From contig CAWEAS010000002.1 in assembly GCA_963807015.1 (NCBI GenBank), positions 62,001 through 126,000 on the forward strand: DNA of 64,000 bases, given 5' to 3'. Source of the DNA: JAJPKK01 sp963807015. GTDB lineage: Bacteria > Pseudomonadota > Alphaproteobacteria > Rhizobiales > Xanthobacteraceae. The number at the start of each line of letters is the position of its first letter. The stretch's first letter is position 1. Positions 8,407-16,467 of the stretch are shown here, piece after piece. The translations under genes were made by a program, and so were the position numbers. The notes under the pieces are model-generated. The model saw nothing but the letters and a program-made list of their open reading frames with translations. It did no database searches and had not been told where the DNA came from.

Positions 8407-9159
8407 ATGAAAGCCGGCGATATCATGTCTCCCCGGGTGATCTCGGTCACGCCCGACGCGAGTATCCAGGATGCAATCCAAATGATGCTGGAGAAGCGCA
8501 TCAGCGGCCTGCCGGTGATCGACGCGACCGGCACGCTGGTCGGGGTCGTCACCGAAGGAGATTTCCTGCGGCGTGCCGAGACCGGCACCGAGCGCAAGCG
8601 ATCGCGCTGGCTCGAAATCCTGCTCGGCCCGCAGCGGCTCGCCGATGAATATGTGCGCGAACACGGCCGCAAGGTCGAGGACGTGATGACCCGCGATCCG
8701 GTAACGGTCGATGAGTTGGCGCCGCTTGACGAAGTCGTGCGGGTGATGGAGCGGCGGCGGATCAAGCGCCTGCCGGTCGTGCGCGGGACCGAAGTCGTCG
8801 GCATTGTGAGCCGCGCCAATCTGCTGCATGCGCTCGCGAGCCTCGGGCGCGGCGCGCCTGCACCGGCAAAATCCGACAGCGCGATCCGCGAGCAACTGCT
8901 TGCCGCGTTCCACAAAGAGGTATGGGCGCCGGTCGCTCTCATTGACGTCGTGGTCAAGAACGGAGTCGTCGAATTGTGGGGCACCATTTTGGATAGGGCC
9001 CAGGGCGAAGGTCTCAAAGTGCTGGCGGAGAACACACCGGGCGTCACCAAAGTGGTGAGCCACCTCACCTGGATCGAGCCGATGACCGGCATGGTCATGG
9101 AGGACGAAGGAGAGACCCAGCAGACTTCTGCGCCGAAGAACTCTGCACCGAAGGCATAG
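8407..9159 (+). CDS. CBS-domain pair protein with C-terminal BON domain
   Basis: Probable cytoplasmic regulatory or stress protein. Two CBS motifs form a Bateman module: residues 1-60 (MSPRVISVTPDASIQDAI, then GLPVIDATGTLVGVVTEGD) and about 95-145 (VEDVMTRDPVTVDE, then IKRLPVVRGTEVVGIVSR). A BON domain follows from about residue 160 to 222 (IREQLLAAF, VVKNGVVELWG, VTKVVSHL). CBS pairs bind adenine nucleotides and BON domains bind phospholipid or membrane partners; the combination is common in rhizobia but its role is not settled. The tail after residue 230 is low complexity. Start ATG is 33 bases after the aldolase gene, so the two may be co-transcribed. Confidence 0.92.
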   Translation: MKAGDIMSPRVISVTPDASIQDAIQMMLEKRISGLPVIDATGTLVGVVTEGDFLRRAETGTERKRSRWLEILLGPQRLADEYVREHGRKVEDVMTRDPVTVDELAPLDEVVRVMERRRIKRLPVVRGTEVVGIVSRANLLHALASLGRGAPAPAKSDSAIREQLLAAFHKEVWAPVALIDVVVKNGVVELWGTILDRAQGEGLKVLAENTPGVTKVVSHLTWIEPMTGMVMEDEGETQQTSAPKNSAPKA

Positions 9160-9283
9160 CGCGGCGGCTCGTGGCTGCGGCAGCGCTTGACAGCGCGGCG
9201 CTAGCTGTGGCCCTTCGCGGCGACGCTTGACGCTTTCCCGGCTGCCTGCCGCGGCCGGTCCCCGACAACCTGGAGGACAGTCC

Positions 9284-10300
9284 ATGCGTATCGACGCATA
9301 TACCCATTTCATCCCGAAGAAATTCTTCGAAGCCGTGGAGAAGATGCCCGGCGCTGGCAAGGACATCGGCAAGCGCATGCGCGGCGTGCCCTGCGTCTAT
9401 GATCTCGACGAGCGGCGCCGCATCGTCGGCATGTTCAAGGACTATGCCCAGATCCTGTCCTACCCGATGCCGCCGATCGAGAACTTCGCCGCGCCGGGCG
9501 AGGTCGACAATTTGTGCCGTCTGATCAATGACGGCTTTGCCGAAATCGTCGCCAAGCACCCCGAGTTTCCGGGTTTCGTGGCCCAGGTATCGCTTGCCTC
9601 TCCGGCGGGAGCGGTCAAGGAGGCTGAGCGTGCGGTGAAAGAGCTCGGCGCCTGCGGCATCCAGCTCTACTCCAACGTCAACGGCACGCCGATCGACCGT
9701 CCGCAATACGAGGACATCTGGTCGATCATGGAGAAACTCGACAGGCCGATCTGGCTTCATCCGGCACGTACCTCCGAGCGGGCGGATTACGTCGACGAGA
9801 AGAAATCGCTCTACGAGATCTGGTGGACGTTAGGCTGGTCCTATGAGACCGCAGCCGCGATGTCGCGCCTCGTGTTCTCCAAGGTGATCGATCGCCACCC
9901 GAAATTGAAGGTCATCGTCCACCACTTCGGCGGCATCGTGCCGATGCTCGAAGGGCGGATCGGGCCGGGGTGGGATCAACTCGGCACCCGCACCTCGGAC
10001 GAGGACTATGTGAGCCTGCGCAAGAGCCTCAAGAAGCGCCCGCTCGATTACTTCAAGCAGGACTTCTATGCCGACACCGCGGTGTTCGGCGCCGATGCCG
10101 CGACCGTCTGCGGACTTGCCTTCTATCCGACCGAAAAGGTGGTGTTCGCCTCGGATTGTCCCTTCGATCCTGAAAAAGGCACCGGCTATATTCGCGAGAC
10201 GCTGCGGATCCTGGATGGCCTCAATCTCGCGAAGGATGTGAAGGAGAAGATCTTCTATAAGAACCTGGAGAAGATCACCGGCAAGACCTTCGTGAAGTAA
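9284..10300 (+). CDS. Amidohydrolase family protein (ACMSD-like, amidohydro_2)
   Basis: Metal-dependent hydrolase or decarboxylase of the ACMSD-type branch of the amidohydrolase superfamily, 338 residues. The start at 9284 is chosen over upstream in-frame codons because CTGGAGGACAG lies before it. The usual HxH at the first strand reads YTH here (Y6, H8), so one metal ligand is replaced. Other sites are recognisable: IWLHPART, VIVHHFGGIVPMLEGR and a late FASDCPFDP with the catalytic-type aspartate. Followed after 33 bases by a FAH-family gene, an arrangement that suggests stepwise breakdown of a ring-derived acid. Substrate unknown. Confidence 0.88.
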   Translation: MRIDAYTHFIPKKFFEAVEKMPGAGKDIGKRMRGVPCVYDLDERRRIVGMFKDYAQILSYPMPPIENFAAPGEVDNLCRLINDGFAEIVAKHPEFPGFVAQVSLASPAGAVKEAERAVKELGACGIQLYSNVNGTPIDRPQYEDIWSIMEKLDRPIWLHPARTSERADYVDEKKSLYEIWWTLGWSYETAAAMSRLVFSKVIDRHPKLKVIVHHFGGIVPMLEGRIGPGWDQLGTRTSDEDYVSLRKSLKKRPLDYFKQDFYADTAVFGADAATVCGLAFYPTEKVVFASDCPFDPEKGTGYIRETLRILDGLNLAKDVKEKIFYKNLEKITGKTFVK

Positions 10301-10333
10301 CAGCGCAGCGTTTCAATTGGCAGGACATTTCCC

Positions 10334-11209
10334 ATGAAACTCGTCGGGTTTACCTCGGACGCCGGGCCGCGGCTCGGGTTCATCGAAGGCGATCAGGTTA
10401 TCGACCTCAACGCTGTCGATTCCAAGTTGCCGAACGATCTCGGTGCCGTGCTCAAGCAGTATAACGGCGACCTCAAGCCGCTGGTCGAACTCGCAAAGCG
10501 CGCGCCGGCTGCGGCCAAGCGTCCGCTCGCGGGAATTACCTACGCATTGCCGGTTGCGCATCCTGGCAAGATCGTATGCCTCGGCCTCAACTATCTCGAT
10601 CACGTCAAGGAAGGCCCCAACGCCAACAACGTCCCGAAGTTCCCGACGCTGTTCATGCGCGGGCTCAACTCGGTGGTGGCCCACAATCATCCGCTGATGC
10701 GACCGCGCGTGTCCGAGACCTTCGACTACGAGGCGGAAATGGTCGCGGTCATCGGCAAGCGCGCCAAGCACATGACCATGGAAAATGCGCTCTCCTGCGT
10801 GGCGGGCTACACCTGCTCCAATGAGGGCTCGATCCGCGAATTCCAGCGCCACACGACCCAGTGGCACATGGGAAAGAACTTCGACAATACGGGGAGCATC
10901 GGACCGTGGTTCGTCAGCGCCGACGCGCTACCCCCCGGCGGCAAGGGCCTCAAAATCGAGAGCCGGCTGAACGGCAAGGTCATGCAGTCCGACAACACGA
11001 ACAACATGATGTTCCCGGTCGCCGAGACCATCGTCTATGCGACGCAAGGAATGACGCTGGAGCCCGGCGACCTTTTGCTCACCGGCACTCCCTCGGGTGT
11101 CGGCCACGCCCGCAAGCCGCCGGCCTGGATGCGCGCCGGCGACGTTATCGAGATCGAGATCGAGGGCATCGGTATCTTGCGCAACTCGATCGAGGATGAA
11201 AAGGCGTAG
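10334..11209 (+). CDS. Fumarylacetoacetate hydrolase (FAH) family protein
   Basis: Cytoplasmic C-C bond hydrolase or hydratase/decarboxylase of the FAH superfamily, 291 residues. The core starts at about residue 78 with KIVCLGLNYLDHVKE, followed by the metal-binding FDYEAEMVAVIG (E133, E135) and the late LLLTGTPSGVG. The N-terminal 70 residues are the usual small domain. These enzymes act late in aromatic meta- or homogentisate-type pathways and in sugar-acid breakdown. It follows the ACMSD-like amidohydrolase and probably shares its transcript. Convergent with the next gene, leaving only five bases between stops. Confidence 0.9.
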   Translation: MKLVGFTSDAGPRLGFIEGDQVIDLNAVDSKLPNDLGAVLKQYNGDLKPLVELAKRAPAAAKRPLAGITYALPVAHPGKIVCLGLNYLDHVKEGPNANNVPKFPTLFMRGLNSVVAHNHPLMRPRVSETFDYEAEMVAVIGKRAKHMTMENALSCVAGYTCSNEGSIREFQRHTTQWHMGKNFDNTGSIGPWFVSADALPPGGKGLKIESRLNGKVMQSDNTNNMMFPVAETIVYATQGMTLEPGDLLLTGTPSGVGHARKPPAWMRAGDVIEIEIEGIGILRNSIEDEKA

Positions 11210-11214
11210 CAGCT

Positions 11215-12237
11215 CTACGACGAGACCTGCGGCGGCATCGTGAGGAACGACTGCATGACGTGCCACGCCATGTGACGGTTCTTCGCATAACCGATGCTGT
11301 GGGCGATGTTCGGCAGGATGACGAACTCGCGATCGCCGTTTGGCAACTGGCGATAGAAGTCGAGCAGGTCTTCGTTGGTCGAGATGCCGTCGTGGTCGCC
11401 CCGCAGCATCAGGACGGGGCATACCACCTTCGTAGGATCGACCAGCGGCAGCTTCGAGGTCATGTCAAGATAGGTGCCGGTCGGCACCTGGTCGCCGAAT
11501 TGCAGCTCGAAGTCGGCGAGCGCCTTTGCGACCGCAGGATCGTAGCTCGTGGCGAGCCCGTCGCGCGTGAAGATCGATTCGATCATCGCGCGGTCGCGCA
11601 GCCGAGTGTTGTGGGTCTTGTAGTACTCAAGCTGCTTCGCCCGCTGCTGGAGCGTCGGGGCGTTTTCGCCCTTGTAGGTGAAAGCGGAGAGCACCAGCCG
11701 GTCGACCCACTTTGGCTCCGCTTGAGCGAACGCAGCGGCGCGAATTCCGCCCGAGGAGGTGCCGTAAAAGTAGAATTTATCCCGTGCGGTTTCCCGCGCG
11801 ACGAGGGGCGCCGCCGCCCGCAGGTCCTCGACGCCGCTTGCGATATCGGAGTTGCCTGAGGTACGGGAGGATTTGCCGTACCCCTCGTGATCCATGGTCC
11901 AGACGTCATATCCGAGCCGCGCGAACACGTTCATCATCGAGTATTCGGCTTTGCCCGGCACGTGCAGGTCGTAGCTCGACAGCGCGCCGTTGGACGAGCC
12001 ATGCACGAGAAAGAGCACCGGCTTTGCCGGTGCGCCCGCGGTCGGTGCTCCCAGGCGCTTGCGATACACAACGAGCGACACATCCCCCTTCTTGGCAGTG
12101 TATTCGGCGGTCCAGAATTCGGCGCCTCCCTGTGCGGGAGTCTGGGCCTGTGCTGCGCCGGTGAGCAGGCTCGTCGCAAGGCCCGCCCCCGCCGCTTTGA
12201 TAACGTCGCGCCTCACCATCGAAAAATCCGAATTCAT
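11215..12237 (-). CDS. Exported alpha/beta hydrolase (Tat-type signal)
   Basis: Serine hydrolase of the alpha/beta fold, 340 residues. Start 12237 is supported by GGGAGGA four bases upstream. The N-terminus VRRDVIKAAGAGLATSLL looks like a twin-arginine signal ending near TGAAQAQ. Oxyanion region LFLVHGSS (about 76-82), nucleophile elbow GTSSGG (159-164, probable Ser161), and a late NIAHSIGY with the probable catalytic histidine. The substrate (ester, lactone or amide) is unknown. Its convergence with the FAH gene suggests no shared transcript. Confidence 0.87.
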   Translation of the reverse strand: MNSDFSMVRRDVIKAAGAGLATSLLTGAAQAQTPAQGGAEFWTAEYTAKKGDVSLVVYRKRLGAPTAGAPAKPVLFLVHGSSNGALSSYDLHVPGKAEYSMMNVFARLGYDVWTMDHEGYGKSSRTSGNSDIASGVEDLRAAAPLVARETARDKFYFYGTSSGGIRAAAFAQAEPKWVDRLVLSAFTYKGENAPTLQQRAKQLEYYKTHNTRLRDRAMIESIFTRDGLATSYDPAVAKALADFELQFGDQVPTGTYLDMTSKLPLVDPTKVVCPVLMLRGDHDGISTNEDLLDFYRQLPNGDREFVILPNIAHSIGYAKNRHMAWHVMQSFLTMPPQVSS

Positions 12238-12460
12238 CGCATCCTCCCGTCGAATCTGCCGCAATACCGATGGCGGCGCGTCTGGTTAAATGATTCTATC
12301 AGACCGAATGAAGTTGGGCAGGGGTCTTTGGACGCGAGAGCCGTCTGCGGCGTTCAGCGTGGCGGCGAGAAACGGGAAAGTGGAGACCGCGGACGCGACC
12401 AAATGTCCTTTTAAGGAAATCTGCTTTTATGCAAATGACGGCCCGCGCTAAGGTTTTTCG

Positions 12461-13510
12461 ATGAACGACGTTTCGCAAGCACATATGGGCAGCGGCTTCC
12501 AGTCCTTCCTCAAAGCGTTCGACAACCGGATCGGCTGGGGACGCTTGGGGATGTTGCTCAGCGTTACGATCATCGCCGTCGCGGCGGTGGTGCTCTACAA
12601 AATGCTCCGGCAGATCAACTTCGACGACGTGCTCGACGCGGTCGAGGCGGTCGAAAAGCACGATGTGGCGAGAGCCGCCGTCTTTGTCGCCGCGGGCTAT
12701 TTTACACTGACGCTCTACGACCTGTTCGCGCTGCGGACCATCGGCCGCGCCGATCTGCCGTATCGGGTCGCGGCCTTGGCCGGTTTCACGAGCTATGCGG
12801 TGGGCCACAACATCGGCGCGAGTGCCTTTACCGGCGGCGCGGTGCGCTACCGCATCTATTCGGCCCATGGTTTGTCGGCCATCGATGTCGCGAAGGTCTG
12901 CTTTATCGCCGGGCTCACTTTCTGGCTCGGCAATGCCACCGTGCTTGGGCTCGGAATTGCCATCGCACCGCAGGCAGCCTCGGCGATCGATCAGCTGCCG
13001 CCCTTCGTCAATCGCATTTTTGCGCTCGCGATCCTCGGCGTGTTGACGACCTATGTGGCCTGGGTCTGGAAGACCCCGCGGGTCTTCGGTCGGCAGGATT
13101 GGGAGGTCACGCTGCCGAACGGCCCTCACACGTTGATGCAGATCGGGGTTGGCATCATCGATCTCGCATGCTGCGCCGCTGCCATGTACATGCTGGTGCC
13201 GGATGAGCCCTACATCGGCTTCATCAGCCTGGCGGTTATTTTCGTAGCCTCGACGTTGCTCGGCTTCGCCAGTCACTCCCCGGGCGGCCTCGGAGTGTTC
13301 GATGCCGCCATGCTGGTCGCTCTCTGGCAATTCGACACCGAGGACCTGGTCGCCGGCCTGTTGCTGTTCCGCCTCCTTTATTATCTCGTGCCATTTGCGA
13401 TCTCGCTTGTCATCCTGGGCATCCGGGAACTGTGGCTGACCCTCCGCGCTCCCCGCGGGGCGAAGCTCGGCAACAGCGAGGGTGACGGGGCTCCCGTCCG
13501 ACCGTCATAG
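12461..13510 (+). CDS. Lysylphosphatidylglycerol synthase TM-region (UPF0104) protein
   Basis: Inner-membrane protein of 349 residues resembling only the membrane (flippase) half of MprF/LPG synthase; no aminoacyl-transferase domain is present. About eight hydrophobic segments can be counted. Family landmarks are GHNIGASAFTGGAVRYRIY (about 112-130), AKVCFIAGLTFWLGN and the late HSPGGLGVFDAAMLVALWQ. Such stand-alone proteins may move lipids or lipid-linked groups; no function is proven here. Its last bases overlap the first half of the Pho box that precedes phoR, so it is the upstream neighbour of the phosphate regulon but probably not part of it. Confidence 0.88.
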   Translation: MNDVSQAHMGSGFQSFLKAFDNRIGWGRLGMLLSVTIIAVAAVVLYKMLRQINFDDVLDAVEAVEKHDVARAAVFVAAGYFTLTLYDLFALRTIGRADLPYRVAALAGFTSYAVGHNIGASAFTGGAVRYRIYSAHGLSAIDVAKVCFIAGLTFWLGNATVLGLGIAIAPQAASAIDQLPPFVNRIFALAILGVLTTYVAWVWKTPRVFGRQDWEVTLPNGPHTLMQIGVGIIDLACCAAAMYMLVPDEPYIGFISLAVIFVASTLLGFASHSPGGLGVFDAAMLVALWQFDTEDLVAGLLLFRLLYYLVPFAISLVILGIRELWLTLRAPRGAKLGNSEGDGAPVRPS

Positions 13511-13519
13511 GATTGTCAT
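13502..13519 (+). promoter_or_regulatory. Pho box upstream of phoR
   Basis: Two 7-base repeats, CCGTCAT (13502-13508) and TTGTCAT (13513-13519), spaced with the 11-base period typical of PhoB sites (consensus CTGTCAT, four bases, CTGTCAT). The site lies about 90 bases before the phoR start and overlaps the stop of the upstream gene. It suggests autoregulation of the locus by PhoB. Confidence 0.65.
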
Positions 13520-13607
13520 CGCTTCAGCGTCGCATAGTGCATCATGTTCGGTGGCGACCGCCTGCGCGCGGCGCTAAAAGGAACCGGACGAAGCTTAGGG
13601 CGACCTG

Positions 13608-14948
13608 ATGGCCATTCAGGAACAGCGACGCGATATCCCGTTGCCTGCGGCACATGCGCCGGCCGGGTTGTCGGCGCGGCTTGCCCAGGCCCGCCCGGTG
13701 CTGCTGGTTGCGGCCATCATCTTCATCGTCCTCCAACAATTCGGTGGCCTCGGCATTGTGCCGGCCCTCATCGGATTTGCGGTGATCGCACTCTCGGTGC
13801 TGGTGCGGGCGGCGGTTGTGCCGGGCGGCGACGAGACTTTGCAGTTCGGTCGGAGCGTCAGGCCGGGGATCGCCGATCGCTGGGTCGAAGCCGTGATTTC
13901 CGCACTTCCCGAACCGGCGATCGCGCTTACCACGGACAGCCTGGTGGTCGCGTTCAACGGAACCGTCCAGCAGATAGCACCCGGAATTCTCAGCGGTGAG
14001 CCGCTCTCGTTTGCGTTGCGGGTGCCGGACGTGCTGGAAGCCATCAGGACGGTCGCTGCCCGTCGCGAGGTCTGCCGCACCGAGTTCTTTCAGCGCGTAC
14101 CCACCGACCGCTGGTGGGAAGCCACGATCACGCCGCTGGTGATGCCGGGCGAGACCGCGGAGGAGGATCGCCAACTCGTTTTGTTGACGTTTCGTGACCT
14201 CACCCCGTTGCGCCGGGTCGAGGAGATCCGCGCCGATTTCGTCGCCAACGCCAGTCATGAGCTGCGCACGCCGCTCGCTTCGCTATCCGGTTTCATCGAG
14301 ACTCTTCAAGGGCCGGCCCGCAACGATGCACCCTCGCGCGACCGGTTCCTTGCCATCATGAAGGTGCAGGCGACCCGCATGGCGCGGCTTATCGACGACC
14401 TGCTGTCGCTATCGCGCATTGAACAGAAGGCTCACATCCACCCTGACAGCCCAATCGACCTTGTTGCGATCGCCCGTCAGGTGGTCGACGGCCTGTCGCC
14501 GCTCGCTCACGACCGCGAAGTGGAGCTTGGAATCACTGCGCCCAAAACCCCGCTCGTGGTGCCCGGCGACCGCGACGAGATGCTTCGCGTGTTCGAAAAC
14601 CTGATCGAGAACGCACTCAAATATGGCGCGCCCGGCAAACGCGTCGACATCACTCTCGCCTGCGATCCCGCGACCGAGAATGCGCGCGATGCCGTTGTGT
14701 CGGTACGCGACTATGGCCCCGGAATTGCTCCCGAGCATCTGCCGCGTCTCACCGAGCGGTTCTACCGCGTCGACATCAACGAGAGCCGGGCCCAAGGCGG
14801 AACCGGTCTTGGCCTTGCCTTGGTCAAGCATATTCTCGCGCGCCATCGTGGACGCTTGACGATCGAAAGCACCCCTGGCGCCGGCGCCAATTTCAGCTTC
14901 CGGCTGCCGTTGGTCCAAAAACCGAAGACTGCAGAAATATCTAGATAG
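13608..14948 (+). CDS. phoR: Phosphate regulon sensor histidine kinase PhoR
   Basis: Membrane histidine kinase that, with PhoU and the Pst transporter, reports phosphate limitation to PhoB. N-terminal membrane hairpin at about residues 30-72, a PAS-like region at about 95-195 (ALPEPAIALTTDSLVVAFN), then the dimerisation/phosphoacceptor motif FVANASHELRTPL with His217. The ATP-binding part shows the N box (ENLIENALKYG), G1 box (VRDYGPGIAPEHL), F box (ERFYRVD) and G2 box (GGTGLGLALVKHIL). The length of 446 is somewhat longer than E. coli PhoR. It is first of a phoR-pst-phoU-phoB block, an order common in alphaproteobacteria. Between phoR and pstS a second Pho box marks a separate promoter. Confidence 0.93.
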   Translation: MAIQEQRRDIPLPAAHAPAGLSARLAQARPVLLVAAIIFIVLQQFGGLGIVPALIGFAVIALSVLVRAAVVPGGDETLQFGRSVRPGIADRWVEAVISALPEPAIALTTDSLVVAFNGTVQQIAPGILSGEPLSFALRVPDVLEAIRTVAARREVCRTEFFQRVPTDRWWEATITPLVMPGETAEEDRQLVLLTFRDLTPLRRVEEIRADFVANASHELRTPLASLSGFIETLQGPARNDAPSRDRFLAIMKVQATRMARLIDDLLSLSRIEQKAHIHPDSPIDLVAIARQVVDGLSPLAHDREVELGITAPKTPLVVPGDRDEMLRVFENLIENALKYGAPGKRVDITLACDPATENARDAVVSVRDYGPGIAPEHLPRLTERFYRVDINESRAQGGTGLGLALVKHILARHRGRLTIESTPGAGANFSFRLPLVQKPKTAEISR

Positions 14949-14962
14949 ATCAATAAGATGTA

Positions 14963-14991
14963 TTGTCACTTGCTTGTCATCTAATTGACAT
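14963..14991 (+). promoter_or_regulatory. Triple-repeat Pho box upstream of pstS
   Basis: Three 7-base repeats in exact 11-base register: TTGTCAC (14963-14969), TTGTCAT (14974-14980) and TTGACAT (14985-14991). Two repeats make one PhoB dimer site, so three would allow extended binding. It starts 15 bases after the phoR stop and lies about 250 bases before the pstS start codon. Confidence 0.8.
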
Positions 14992-15236
14992 ACGCTGATG
15001 ACGTCAGCGGCCTAAGACGAGTTCGCCCGGACGGCCGCGAAAACACACAGGATGGTGCGGTCAGGCCAGGGCAAGTGGTGCGTAACAACCGCTCACTGTA
15101 CGCCTGGAGCCTGCATTTCCTTATGCGGTCTTGCATCGAGCTCTGCCAACGAAAACCGCAAAGCCGATCGGCAGATAGGCGCCCGTCTAAGGTGCCACGC
15201 GATATCTGTTTCGGCGAAATCACATGGAGAGGCCAC
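14992..15236 (+). other. Long leader between Pho box and pstS
   Basis: About 245 bases between the Pho box and the pstS GTG. An in-frame reading upstream of pstS is open but has no signal peptide or homology to PstS, so I treat it as untranslated. I do not recognise a riboswitch or small gene in it. If transcription starts just after the Pho box this would be a long 5' leader. Confidence 0.4.
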
Positions 15237-16295
15237 GTGAACTTTATTCGAAACGTTTCGAAGACTCTGATGGCCGTCGGCGCGCTTGTAGTCGCCACCG
15301 AAATCGCGCTGGCAATCGACATCTCCGGCGCCGGAGCAACGTTCCCGTATCCGATCTACGCCAAGTGGGCTGACGCCTATAAGAAAGAGACCAATATCGG
15401 CCTGAATTACCAGTCGATCGGCTCAGGCGGCGGCATCAAGCAGATCCAGGCCAAGACCGTCGTCTTCGGCGCCTCCGACATGCCGCTTGTTTCAGAGCAA
15501 GTTCAAAAGTCAGGATTAGTTCAGTTTCCGACCGTCATTGGGGGTGACGTCCCGGTTGTCAATCTCGATGGTGTGAAGTCCGGCGACCTCAAGTTGGATG
15601 GCGCGACGCTCGCCAAAATTTATCTTGGTGAGATCAAGAAATGGGACGATGCCGCGATCCAAAAACTCAACCCATCAGCGAAACTACCATCGCAAGCGGT
15701 CGTGGTTGTCCACCGGTCAGATGGTTCGGGCACGACCTTCATTTTCACAGACTACCTCTCAAAAGTCAGTGCGGATTGGAAGACGAAGGTAGGCGCCAAT
15801 ACCGCGGTCGAATGGCCAGCCGGCATCGGTGCGAAAGGCAATGAAGGTGTAGCCAACAACGTGGCCAATACCAAAGGTTCGATTGGTTACGTGGAATATG
15901 CTTATGCCAAGCAGAATAAGATGACGACGGTTAGCATGATCAACCGGGACGGCAAGGTGGTTTCCCCGAATGCGGAGGCGTTTCAAGCTGCTGCAGCCAA
16001 CGCTGATTGGGAGAAATCGCAAGACTTCTATGTCATTCTGACCGATCAGCCGGGTCCCAACTCTTGGCCGATCGCCGGCGCTACCTTCATTCTAATCCAC
16101 AAACAACCTCAAGACCCGGCGGCAGCTGCGGAGGCTCTCAAGTTCTTCGCGTGGGCCTATGCCAAAGGCGGCAAGATGGCCGAGGACCTTGATTACGTGC
16201 CGATGCCTGTAAAGGTTGTAAGTTCGATCGAGGACGTCTGGTCGAAACAGATCAAGGATGCGAGCGGCAAGCCGTTGTTCGCAGTCGCACATTGA
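15237..16295 (+). CDS. pstS: Phosphate ABC transporter substrate-binding protein PstS
   Basis: Periplasmic high-affinity phosphate binder of the Pst importer, 352 residues. Start is GTG 15237, preceded by GGAGAGG at a good distance; starting here gives an N-terminal signal (RNVSKTLMAVGALVVATEIALA) cleaved before IDISGAGATFPYP, the standard PstS mature start. Phosphate-binding landmarks are present: GAGATFP, YQSIGSGGGIKQI, FGASDMPL and HRSDGSGTT. The tail with EDLDYVPMPVKVV is normal. Second gene of the phosphate locus, controlled by the triple Pho box. Codon use here is slightly more AT-rich than in its neighbours. Confidence 0.96.
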   Translation: MNFIRNVSKTLMAVGALVVATEIALAIDISGAGATFPYPIYAKWADAYKKETNIGLNYQSIGSGGGIKQIQAKTVVFGASDMPLVSEQVQKSGLVQFPTVIGGDVPVVNLDGVKSGDLKLDGATLAKIYLGEIKKWDDAAIQKLNPSAKLPSQAVVVVHRSDGSGTTFIFTDYLSKVSADWKTKVGANTAVEWPAGIGAKGNEGVANNVANTKGSIGYVEYAYAKQNKMTTVSMINRDGKVVSPNAEAFQAAAANADWEKSQDFYVILTDQPGPNSWPIAGATFILIHKQPQDPAAAAEALKFFAWAYAKGGKMAEDLDYVPMPVKVVSSIEDVWSKQIKDASGKPLFAVAH

Positions 16296-16467
16296 AGGGT
16301 CGCCGGCCCGATCAGTCCCCGACACTCCTTCGGGCCGGAACTCCCTTTGTCCACATGGTCCCCACAGATCCTGCTTGTTTTCAGGCTTCAACGCCGCTTG
16401 AGTGGCGCTATCGAGCATTAGCGCCTCATCGGAAAGCCGGAAAATGCGTGAGCCCGGGAGGCAGACC

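Noticed and set aside
7492..9378. A 628-codon open frame on the minus strand opposite the aldolase and CBS-BON genes
   Set aside because: Its translation is rich in Arg, His and Asp, typical of an antisense frame in high-GC DNA, and it lies over two genes with clear families.
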